Shown one piece after another: positions 13,904-29,701 of a stretch of 64,000 nt of DNA. The notes beneath the pieces were generated by a model, which saw only the letters and a list, made by a program, of their open reading frames with translations, had not been told where the DNA came from and did not search any database. Within the stretch, counting starts at the first letter, position 1. Each line of letters begins with the position of its first letter. Made by a program: the position numbers and the translations under genes. Source of the DNA: Syncephalis plumigaleata (taxonomy: Eukaryota > Zoopagomycota > Zoopagomycetes > Zoopagales > Piptocephalidaceae); contig JAIXMF010000001.1 of the NCBI GenBank assembly GCA_025201365.1, forward strand, positions 2,480,001 through 2,544,000, written 5' to 3'.

Positions 13904-14813
13904 ATACATGTAAATGAACGGAATGAACTGCATAAAGGAACACCCACGAATACGACAAGTTTCTTTCTGTCGTTCTTTTCTTACTTGTAACATTGTACTG
14001 ATTGGTCTGACTGCATATTGAAAGAGTAAGAAAGTAGAACGTGCACTTTTATATTGTCATCATCATCATCATCATTGTTGTTGTTGTTGTTGTTGTTGTT
14101 GCTGTGATATTGCTGTTACTTTGATGTACATCTACTATTTCTAGCAAGTACCACATGAATCGATGACGATCATTTAAAAGTCATCTAGAAAATTATGCGT
14201 CTTTTTTTGCTTTTCTTTTCTTCTCTCTTTCTATTCTCAGACTACTTCATTTGTACAGTGACCAATCGACGATATTAACAATAGCACACATAGTAGATTT
14301 TATGAACTGTCTCACATTACTGTTGTACAACATGTATCTTGTTGAGAGTCATCATTTCATATAAGCTGTTATTGTTATACTATTTCTTTTCTTAATACTT
14401 GTAATGTAAATGTATGTATATCCTACTAGAACCATAAAGTACTTTTTTATTTGATCTTTTTCCTAGTGACTATTGTCTTATTGTATCCATGTATGATATG
14501 TGTATGATGTGTGCGTGTGTCCATTTACATGACTAAAGCAATCTTTGTTCTCAAGGAGGAGCGTGAAAAAAAGTCAACATGCGGAAACAATGGTTGGCAT
14601 GTTTTCATTACTAGATTAGTTCATGATTTTTAGTCACACGTGGCTATCACCATAATGGTGTACCATTCTAGATTGGTTTAAAAAAGAGGCACATCCAACC
14701 GCCTACCAAGTGGACAATGCTTTTTTCATTTATTTTTATTGTTATTACTTAACGATACTTACGGCGCAATAATAATAATCATAGTGATGATGATGATGAT
14801 GATGATGACGACG
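13904..14813. other. Intergenic region with GTT and ATG-type microsatellites
   Basis: About 0.9 kb without a supported gene. It holds the 3' flank of the SURP gene and the promoter of kinase-like gene 1. Short repeats are present: CAT/GTT trinucleotide runs at about 14,059-14,101 and a GAT run at about 14,785-14,808 directly before the ATG. Nothing else is recognised. Confidence 0.5.
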
Positions 14814-16122
14814 ATGCATAGACGATTATTCTTACTAAAGCTTATAGGCATTCTTGTGGTTATACTGTCATGTAGTAACCTAGTTATTGGTATACAACAG
14901 GATATTGAGCCTACCTAAAGGAATACTTTGCAGCTAATAATATCCACAAGAATATTCCAAGATTGATATTGAAAGATGAAGTTGACATTGGTAAAGCAAC
15001 ATTTAAGGCTAGTACCGGTGAATACGATGGTAAACCAGTATTCGTCAAGTGTAGTCGTGATAAGAAAAGCTATGAAATGGAAAGAGAAGTATTTGATGTA
15101 AGTAATAGAACGTGATTATACGAGGATAATAGTAAGAATAGTGATAGTAATACATTGTTATATTTGTATAGTATTTGAACCAGAAAAGAAGAGAAGATAC
15201 TAAACGAAGAGATATATGGGATGCTGAACTAGTGGTTCGTCAAATAGGCGAGTTTACACTAAACAGCGGAGGCTTTTACTGCATGGTACTATCCTCGTTA
15301 CGTGAATCATACGATTTACTCACTTACGTCGCATTAACGCCCCGAGAGGCGCGTATACCCTCTCTATACAATATTATTGTAAAGACAACACGAGGTAAGT
15401 TATATATGTGTACACATGTATACATGATATACGTATAGATTACTAATCATTCGCTATTTATTTCTATACATGTTCGTATGTGTGCACATGTGTATTATAA
15501 TAACAATAATGATTATAATGCAATGCAGCCTTGGCCTATTTGCATAGAAACGGTGTCATGCACAGCGACATCAAGCCAGACAGTAAGTAGTGATGCTATT
15601 TTTAGATTGTGTTATCCATTTTTGCTTATGATTGCATGAATATTCCATTTAGACATTCTAACCAATGAAAGGGGCGAGGTGCTACTAATCGATTTTGACC
15701 GGTCGATTATCTTTGGAAAAGATTTGACTGTACGTCCTAGCGGTGGTACTGCTGGTTACGTGCCGATCGATTACTTCAATTTGCCGTATAATAACCAACA
15801 TTGGAAAGAGAAAAACTTTTACGCCTATGATGCATGGGAGTTTGGCAGCACCATCTATTCGCTACTCATGGACATGCCGCCGTATGGTTATGATAGAAGT
15901 GGTGAAATCCCTAGGATGTACAATATTCAAGAAGCAGCAAAGGAGTTGCTTTCACTAATGAATTTTAAGAAACACACGTGTCCTAGTTTAGATTTTCCGA
16001 CCAATACACTAAATTCAGAAGAAAAGAGATTAGCTAAAAGGCTAATAAAATGGACGACTAAACTTATAGCGATTGATCCATTGGAGCGACTAACACCTAT
16101 TGGCATGCTTGCAAAGCTATAA
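14814..16122 (+). CDS. Secreted protein-kinase-like protein 1
   Basis: Exons 14814-15097, 15172-15394, 15529-15582, 15653-16122. The ATG opens a signal peptide with a hydrophobic core (LFLLKLIGILVVILS), so the product should enter the secretory pathway. Kinase fold: VFVKC supplies the ATP-site Lys, EMEREVF the helix-C Glu, HSDIKPDN the catalytic loop (HRD as HSD, Asp kept), IDFD the metal-binding motif (DFG as DFD), GTAGYVP an activation-segment-like stretch, and YDAWEFGS the DxWxxG motif. Length is about 343 residues. Exon 3 is only 54 nt and carries the catalytic loop, as in the three paralogues. A -1 frame change is needed near 14,909, between the signal peptide and AYLKEYFAANN. The substrate is unknown, and activity is plausible but uncertain because of DFD. 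It is the first of a tandem trio. Confidence 0.75.
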
Positions 16123-16894
16123 AGAAAGGAGAAGAGGGAAAAGAAGGAAAGAAGAAAACGAATAATAACTTTTTTATATACTATACACGTATCGATCTAC
16201 TCCTATTGATGTGTATCTATAAACATACATGAATATAATTACCATTGATTTTTCTCTTTTCTCTTTTCTTTTCTTTTCTTCTCTTATTCTATTTTATCTT
16301 CTGTTGCGATGATAAATGAGTAATAAAAAATACCTATGACGTATGATAAACTTGATATTCATCGATATACATGTAAATGAATGGGCAATAACACTCATTA
16401 ACTAATGCTGTATCGTTGCATCGGATGTGCATGATAATCGTGTACCATTAACGGCCGAATCGAGCAATACCCGATATATGACAATTCCTCGTACGTCTCC
16501 ATCTGTAGATGCAGAGAAAAAGGCAAGATATGCTCGTTTCCTTTTTTTAGTTATTCCATCATCATCATTCGCCCCCCTTGTTTATTGTCCGCTATCCAAA
16601 ACGAAAGAACTGATACAGCCGACGCTCCCGTCCGACTGAACATTGCCAACACAAGGATAAGACGACTAGTGGCAGTTGCAATGTCTGTTGCTCGTTTCAA
16701 GTTGTAGCACATGAACAATGATATAAGCGTAACTTGAGGAGAGGAGATAACAGGAAGGTGCTACAGGCTTGTATCACCGCTCAATTCTCCTCTTTCTCTC
16801 CCTTCAATAACAGCAACAATCGTTTCCCTTTCATTCCTTTTCATTTATTCTTCTCTTTAACGACATTTACCAATAGATATACGCATATTATACC
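16123..16894. other. Intergenic region between kinase-like genes 1 and 2
   Basis: About 770 bp, with pyrimidine-rich tracts near 16,250-16,290 and 16,785-16,860. One open frame (16,427-16,639) has no recognisable domain, no splice support and no homology I can name. I see no gene here. Confidence 0.5.
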
Positions 16895-18287
16895 ATGAAC
16901 ACTATGCTCTCCTACCTTTACATCTGCATTATTCTCACTACTATCCATCTAAGCTGGCGCTTAGTCAATGGAGCACCCAATGCTATTCCTTTGTTGTCCA
17001 CCACCATACCGCGTACGACATCAACACCCACATCAACATCAACATCAACATCAAATTTAGAATTATCAAATAATCATCAACGTCAACATGATCATGATCG
17101 TCATGTTCCACATCGAGTCTCATTAAAGAGCAGGTCACCATCTAGAGTGCCAGATGGATTTGCTGAAGCGATAGCCAAAATTCCCGGTCTAGTTATTAAT
17201 GAGCATCCGAAAACAGAGAGGGACAATTTATTCTTAGCCAAAGGCATGCTGGTCAATGATCCAGTGTTTATAAAGTGTTCAACCAACGATTTTCTTCTTG
17301 GTAATGAAGTAAAATTGCTCACCGTAAGTAGACTCTTACTGTTGATCATGATGATACATTGGTGTTCATCTAATCAATGCTTACTATTATTATTTATCGT
17401 TCATCTAGCTTATGAAACGTATCGATCCTAAAACCATTGGTAAGAGCGAGGAGGATCGTGCATCGATCGTTCGTATGTACGACGTCTTCAGCGTGGGCGG
17501 ACAATACTCGTGCATCATCATGTCCACCTATAAAGACGCAGTTGATATGTACGACTTTTTATTCAAAAAATCTGTAGACTCTCGTATGGAAGCACTCTAT
17601 GTGCTAGTACCGCAAATCATGCGAGGTAAGCGTTTACGTGGAATGACAGATTGCCACATTACTTATGACGTATGCGTGTGTACATGTTGACTCTCTAGGA
17701 TTGCAATATCTTCAAAAACTTAGTATTGCTCATCGAGACATTAAACTTGATAGTAAGTAGTCGTGCAATATAGGCACGTCGATTATTGTTAGTAATTGCG
17801 TTCATGGCTAATGCATTGCTGTATAGATATCATTGTCGGCACAGTGAACAATGAGCTCAAAGCGATGATTATCGATTTCGACCGTGCTATCCAATTTGAT
17901 AATCCAGTGGGCCAGCATAAGCGGGTTGGCACGGTTGGTCATTTCTCTCCGGAATTATATCTACCGGGTCAAAGCAACCTTTTGCACAATGAAATCTGGG
18001 CATTTGGCGTTCTATTATACGCCGGAATCTACCAAGAGTTCCCTTATGGCGTCACGACTACTGGTGAACTTAAAAGACTTTCCAGCAATAGTGCAAGCAT
18101 TCAGATGCTCAAAGTATTAAACGGTGGCGAGCACACGTTTGTAGAACGAATGATACCGCAAAATAGCATAACGCCGGTCAACTTTGCGAAATACAATAAG
18201 TTGCGAGCCCTACTGCATCAACTACTAACGATTGACCCGACAAAACGTAAGACAGCACAAGATTTCCCATTGCCTCTGTTCCAATAG
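16895..18287 (+). CDS. Secreted protein-kinase-like protein 2
   Basis: Exons 16895-17323, 17409-17625, 17699-17752, 17827-18287 join without any frame change into 386 residues. The N-terminus is a signal peptide (MLSYLYICIILTTIHLSW, likely cleaved near VNGA), then a Thr/Ser- and His-rich linker to about residue 75. Kinase features: VFIKC (ATP-site Lys), NEVKLL (helix-C Glu), complete catalytic loop HRDIKLDN in the 54-nt exon 3, MIIDFDRA (DFD in place of DFG), GTVGHFSPELY (APE-like) and NEIWAFG. Of the four paralogues it is the one with the most canonical catalytic loop, and so the most likely to be active. The small kinase core (about 290 residues) and the leader make a secreted or lumenal kinase the simplest reading. 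It shares intron positions with genes 1, 3 and 4. Confidence 0.8.
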
Positions 18288-18737
18288 CACCAAGCAATAT
18301 GACAACAAAATTAGCCATAGGCATGGGCACATTCAACGATTGCAGTATGTCTTCTTTCATTTTTGTACTAAACAAACATTTATCACGTATAACATTAAAT
18401 AAACGCACACGCATATATTGATCTACTAAGGATCATTCAAGTACTTTTACATTTTTACTCTTCCCTTTACTATTATTATTTAGCTTATCATGTTGATTAA
18501 TAATCCACCAGCATTAGATTATTTCTGTATGGCGTGCGGCATTATCGATGCGGACATTGAGCATCAGATGCAGTTAACGTATTTATCCACGTCATTACCT
18601 TATTTGTAACGAGAGCACATGGAGAATTACAAGGATTGTTACGTTTCCCGAAAGGTAAACTTACTGGAATGTCATGAATTCAGCGAGTCAAGGCAGCTCC
18701 ATTCTTTCTTCTTTTACTTTTTATTATTACGATAATC

Positions 18738-20116
18738 ATGCACCACTACTACCATTACTACTATTTGTCCATTACACGATGGTCTTTCATGATAATGATC
18801 ATTATGCAATTTGTTATTATTAGAACATATGGTATAGATGTTGGTGTGAGCATACGCAACCGGATGCAAAAGATATTTCCGACATTATGGCGACCAGATA
18901 CTCGTAATATACCAGAATTAACGATAAATAGATGGAAGGTATCGAGCGATGACAAGTTATTCACTACCACTGGTGTTTATGGTGGCGACACAGTATGGGT
19001 AAAGTGTAATCTTGATAGAAAACTATTTCAAAATGAAATTAAGATCTACGATGCAAGTAATCAATATGCCATAGTATAATAGAGATAAGTCGACTAAAAC
19101 AGCGTAATTACTTTTAGGCACTAAAGAAGTTACATGGATCAAACGAGAATGAGCATGGCTATCATCCATTTACGCGATATTTCATGTATTTGAAGCGCGA
19201 AACCAAATCGATTGCGTATTATTAAAGCAGATTGACACTGCTATCACTTTGTATGATTACATAAAGGCTCATTCGTTTCTGCAACGCGTAACACCATTCT
19301 ACCATATTGTTTATCAAGTATTGAAAGGTAAGCTGCCAGTATAACATTTGTATGTTCATGTGTATGTGTGTGCATAATCATCTAACAATCAATGCTTGTC
19401 ATGATACCATGTAGCTATCGCTCAATTGCATAAACTAAAGATTGCACATGGTGATATAAAACTAGAGAGTAAGCAGTTACAATTCTACATGATGAATCAC
19501 CATCATCACATCAGCATCATTAACCGTTCATTCTTTTTTTATTATTTACTGATTACCCTTAGATATTATGATAGTGCCTTCTACTCCTACTACAGGTTGG
19601 TCATCGCCGTCTATTTTCCTTGCTAATTTCGAGTATGCCATCCAGTTGGATAGTGTATCATCGATGCAAACACCACCGCGTGGCACACCAGGTCATCGTC
19701 CACCCGAGGCGTATGTTGGTAAAGATCCCGAGTTATCTCCACCAAAAGTGGATATGTATAAATATGACTCGTGGTCACTCGGTGTACTCATGTATGCCGT
19801 TCTACTAAATCAATATCCCTATAGTACGGGTACACTGGATACGAACAATCGATGGGTAGCGTGGACGTCGACGCACCATCTCATATGGGGAATGAAGCAT
19901 TTGGTCACCATGAATAAGCATACCTGTAAACCTATACATATTTCGCCCGTTGGATTAACGCCGGAACAAGTACAACAACTACATGCACTCGTTAAATCGA
20001 CAACTAGTCTAATGACCATACGGCCAATGGATAGACCCACACCTACTGATCTATTAAATAGAACACCTTGGGTGGAGATGATTGAACGATCATCATCATC
20101 ATCATCATCACAATAG
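18738..20116 (+). CDS. Secreted protein-kinase-like protein 3, probable pseudokinase
   Basis: Exons 18738-19052, 19118-19327, 19415-19468, 19563-20116. The start is at an ATG before a hydrophobic stretch (WSFMIMIIMQFVII) that acts as signal peptide or anchor; the Met within it is an alternative start. Kinase features: VWVKC (Lys), NEIKIYDA (Glu), catalytic loop HGDIKLEN (HRD as HGD, Asp kept), LANFEYA where IDFD stands in the paralogues, RGTPGHRPPEAY and YDSWSLGV. Loss of the metal-binding Asp (D to N) suggests a pseudokinase. Intron 1 uses a GC donor (GCAAGT at 19053) and intron 3 is slightly longer than in the paralogues. A -1 frame change is needed near 19,182 (RYF, then VFEARNQIDCVLLKQ). 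The tail is a poly-Ser run. Third gene of the tandem cluster. Confidence 0.75.
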
Positions 20117-20266
20117 AATTAGAAACAATTGATTGTAATCATTCGTCAATTCATCAATAAAACATTATTCTTCTCTTTCATTGTTTTCTCCACTTATTCA
20201 TATTTCACTCATCTTATCCTTGATAGTTTTGTTTATTCGTATTATTCGGTGTACATCTTATTCACT

Positions 20267-20874
20267 ATGGTAAGTGGCGTGGTATTAGTGCTATTACTTT
20301 ATGATTATAACGAAGCAAGCTGATGATATGCTATGGTTGTTTACCTTTGTATTCCGTTTGTATATATCATCTAGTCGAGCGGCAATGATCCTAGCTTTAC
20401 CCCGCGTGGTCCCTCTGATATCACGGCTCCTACCGAATTCAACATAGAGGAAACAGTTGAGCGTATTGCTTCGCGTAAGGGTGTGCACGGTGTCGTGATT
20501 CTTAACCGACAAGGCATGGCTGTACGCTCCACGCTTCCCATCGATATGACGCGTCAATACGCTCATCTACTCAGTGGTCTCGTGCAACAAACACGCAATG
20601 TTGTTCAAGACTTGGACAATGAAAACCAGGTAAGCTAGCCAGTCATACGCGTAGCAAGTAGTCTAATCCAATGGTTACATTCCTCTTTTTCTTTTCAGAA
20701 TGAATTGACATTTCTACGTATCGGACCAAGAAACACGAGATTATGGTAGCACCAAGTAAGTATATTCTCTAATGTATATACCGTTCGACTTGTTACTTAT
20801 TACTCAATGTTATGCTATTAGGTTCAGAGTATTTATTAGTGGTTATTCAGAATCCACAGGAACACTATCAATGA
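20267..20874 (+). CDS. Dynein light chain, roadblock/LC7 family
   Basis: Four exons: 20267-20269 (only the ATG), 20375-20629, 20699-20755, 20822-20874. The product of about 120 residues carries the LC7 fold: IEETVERIASRKGVHGVVIL, NRQGMAVRSTLP, QYAHLLSGLVQQTRNVVQDL, ELTFLRIR, EYLLVVIQNP. Roadblock proteins dimerise and bind the dynein intermediate chain in cytoplasmic dynein. The first exon choice follows from ATG immediately before GTAAGT and the perfect roadblock start (M, then SSGNDP) after splicing. A -1 frame change is needed near 20,722 (FLRI, then RTKKHEIMVAP); without it the frame stops early. It is 78 bp upstream of the small inverted-repeat element. The slightly long N-terminus (about 20 residues before IEETV) is the only other feature of note. 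Confidence 0.85.
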
Positions 20875-20951
20875 TGCTGTGTAGTAATTTTCGTATTGCG
20901 TCCATTTGTTTCCTCACCATCTCTTTACTTGCCTCGTAGTAATCAATAATA

Positions 20952-20977
20952 CAGGCTTTTTCCATCCAATTTGCGCA
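20952..20977 (+). repeat. Terminal inverted repeat of the 569-bp element (right-end type)
   Basis: Begins CAGGC, then a T-run and CCATCCAATTTGCGCA. It continues GTTAGCCTTCTG, which is also found inside the right end of the 4.4-kb element, so this is the right-end type. Its partner is at 21,495-21,520. Confidence 0.9.
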
Positions 20978-21494
20978 GTTAGCCTTCTGTTTTACGAATA
21001 AATAATAGTTAACACTTACAATTACTACTCCGTATTTTGGGGATGTGTTGGCGACAGTGGCGGTTGACGATACACCTGGTTAATTTGTATTTGTTGTTTG
21101 GATCCTCATGTCTTGTCCTCATTAGTGATGCTTTGCGATTACCATGATCAGGAAGGAACGGCACCTCGTTGGAATTGTGTTGGAAACCCTTTCCATTGCG
21201 AGCACTGCGGATAATCTGAATAAAATTCAGACATGCAGCCATATCCCGATTCCATACACGATAATCAATAGCTACTTGTAAGTACATGACATGGCAATAT
21301 CCAACTATACTAGTACACTTGTATCTCTACCTTATAGAATTGATGATGATAGTTATCGCTATCAATAAATGGTTATTACTAATACTGAATTGTTATTATT
21401 ATCATGCTGTATCAATTGCCATTTCTATGATGATAATGGTGTTAACAATTGTGTAAATCTATCTATCAATAAACTGCAAATGTTAAAGGGTAAA

Positions 21495-21520
21495 TGCGCA
21501 AATTGGATGGAAAAACACTG
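21495..21520 (-). repeat. Terminal inverted repeat of the 569-bp element (left-end type)
   Basis: The reverse complement begins CAGTG, then a T-run and CCATCCAATTTGCGCA, followed by TTTACCCTTTAACATTTGC. That extension matches the left end of the 4.4-kb element at 28,055-28,075. A 5'-CAGTG end with TA flanks resembles Tc1/mariner termini; this is a resemblance only. Confidence 0.9.
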
Positions 21521-21646
21521 TAATACAATACAATACATACAATACAATATAAATTATTGTATTTATTCATCTATTAACATTGTGCGATACATGTTACAAG
21601 TGTGTATGTTATTAGCTATTTATTAAAACGAATAATTACGAATGGT

Positions 21647-27661
<6,015 letters not shown>

Positions 27662-28029
27662 GATAACTATTGCGTTTCTAAATAGTTGGATAGATAGAAA
27701 TACGTTAAATGAGGAATAAAAGAAAAGAAAAAAAACTAGAGGATACGCGACTATTATTAAGGAAAAAAAAGATACGGCTCCGCTATATGCTATTGCAATC
27801 ACACTACGCGGTAGACACAATAACTATCCTCTTCCTAGTTAGTATGCCTTCGTAAGAAAGACGATAAATGCGTGGCATACAATCCAGCAACAATAATAGA
27901 ACACTCAAACGCCAGTGGTAGACACGAGAATGAGAATTAGCGGCTGGTTGTGCATAAAGAGAAAAAAAATTATATTTCTTTTTTTCTATTTGCTCTCATT
28001 GGCAGGTGGACATGATGATGATAATAATA

Positions 28030-28054
28030 CAGTGTTTTCCATCCATTTTGCGCA
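28030..28054 (+). repeat. Left terminal inverted repeat of the Fanzor transposon
   Basis: Starts CAGTGTTTTCCATCC after a TA dinucleotide. It matches the reverse complement of 32,382-32,406 with a few mismatches, and matches the left-type end of the short copy. Confidence 0.88.
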
Positions 28055-29701
28055 TTTATCCTTTAACATTTGCTGTTTATTAATAAATAGATTTACACGA
28101 TTGTTTACACCATTATTACCATAGAAATGCCGATTAACATAGCACGATAATAGTAACAATTCAGTATTAGTAATAAACCATTTATTGATAGCGATAACTA
28201 TCATCATCAATTCTATAAGGTAGACGATACAAGTGTACTAGTATAGTTGGATATTGCCATGTCATGTACTTACAAGTAGTAATAAACTAGTATGATAGAT
28301 AAGTTATGATGATAATGCTTACGGTTAACTGCATAGAGAGCAACGAGTGAACAAATAGTATACACGATAAACAATGTAATAAACAAGCAGTAGTTAGTAG
28401 ACTGACTGGCTTGTCACCGAACGAGCAAGGAATGAGCAAGGAATGAGCAAGGAAGGGTGCATGAACACGTATGTCAGTTTATTTGAAGAATCAGTGTATG
28501 CTTGTATGCCGTGAATAGAGTATGTAGATGGCAGTAAACAAATAAAAATACAAATAAAAGCATGATGTAGTGGTGGCATACAAACAGATGACGGAAAAGA
28601 GTGGTAAAAGTAAAAGGTACATATTACAACGAGAGCAGTGAATGCTTAAGCATTGATAAATAAGCAGGACAGTGATAGAAAATAAAGGACTAGAACGAAC
28701 AGTAAACAATGCTTATTGGTATAGGAATAATAACGACAAGAGAGCATATAGATAGTTTAGAGCAAGAGGAAAACAAAGAGATAAATAAACGTCATAGAGA
28801 TAGTATAGCAGAATAGCTGCTATTGGGAATGTGTATGCTAAAGTGAAAGAGGAAGTAAGTGGAATGCGAATGACACGAAGAAGACGCGTATTACTTAGAA
28901 AGTAAAAGAACTAGCTAGCATATAGTTAAGAGGAAGTAGACGCGTGTTGTTTACTGACAAGTGGGATGTAGTTGACACAAATAAGTGTGTTATTGAATGA
29001 CAAGAGAAAAGACGCTAGTTCGAAGAAGACAGCATTAGTAAAGAGAGAGAAAGAAAGATGTTTTTATTGATTAATAAAGAAAATTAAGAGTTTATACATC
29101 AGTCGATAATGAGGAATGGAAATATATTATCATTGTTAACGAAGTAAAGGAGGAGGAAATAATGTAGATAATGAAGTAAAAGGAAAGGGGAAAGAGAAGC
29201 AACGATGAGATGGATACTTGGAATGGATTGGTAAACCATTAATCAAGTGTTAACAAATAGATAAGGAGAAGTTGCTAACGGAAGCATTAATAGAATGCAA
29301 ATGAATATATTAACATCCATTACAAGACTCTGTTCATTTATTAATAGCGAATCTTTCATTAATAAAGTGTTAACAAGTTCATTAGTACTTATTAATGCTT
29401 ACCGATTGCTAAATTATCATCGGCGTTATACCATTGCTACAATGACACTAGATGATACGAGTCTTACTGTGCTGCGCTGTAAATGATACTACTTACCATA
29501 ATAGATTCACCCTTCCTGTATGTGTCTGCACGAGCGTTTCACCCCTACGTCATCAGATCCGCGCAGTTAGTACTACCAACATGCCACGTATATAAAGAAG
29601 CGTCTATACTACAATAAAATAAAAGATTAATTAACCCTTCATATTGTAACTGTGCTCGTTTTAACATACTGCTTCTATATTGAATAATATCCCTTTTCTT
29701 C

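Larger units (their letters stand above)
20952..21520 (-). mobile_element. Non-autonomous, internally deleted copy of the Fanzor-carrying transposon (569 bp)
   Basis: Both ends carry an inverted repeat with a shared CCATCCAATTTGCGCA core. Outer ends read CAG...CTG and TA stands on both sides (TAATA on both sides, so a longer duplication is possible). Read on the minus strand, 21,520 to about 21,265 matches the left end of the 4.4-kb element at 28,030-28,283. From about 21,255 to 20,952 it matches the right end of that element (32,085-32,406), including a relic of the Fanzor C-terminus (WNRDMAACLNFIQIIRSA). The junction lies just after ACAAGTAG. The copy therefore lost about 3.8 kb of interior while keeping both ends. 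It sits 78 bp after the roadblock stop and 126 bp beyond the Pol I subunit stop. Confidence 0.88.

Noticed and set aside
16427-16639. Open frame between kinase-like genes 1 and 2
   Set aside because: No recognisable domain or neighbouring exon. Length is within what chance allows in this DNA.
18490-18609. Short frame starting MLINNPPALDYFC with a CMACGIIDADIEH stretch
   Set aside because: The codon pattern looks gene-like, but it is only 39 residues, with no splice partner or family. It may be a relic.
20952-21520. Independent small gene from the minus-strand frame at 21,009-21,287
   Set aside because: It matches only the C-terminal end of the Fanzor protein and lies inside a deletion copy of the transposon.
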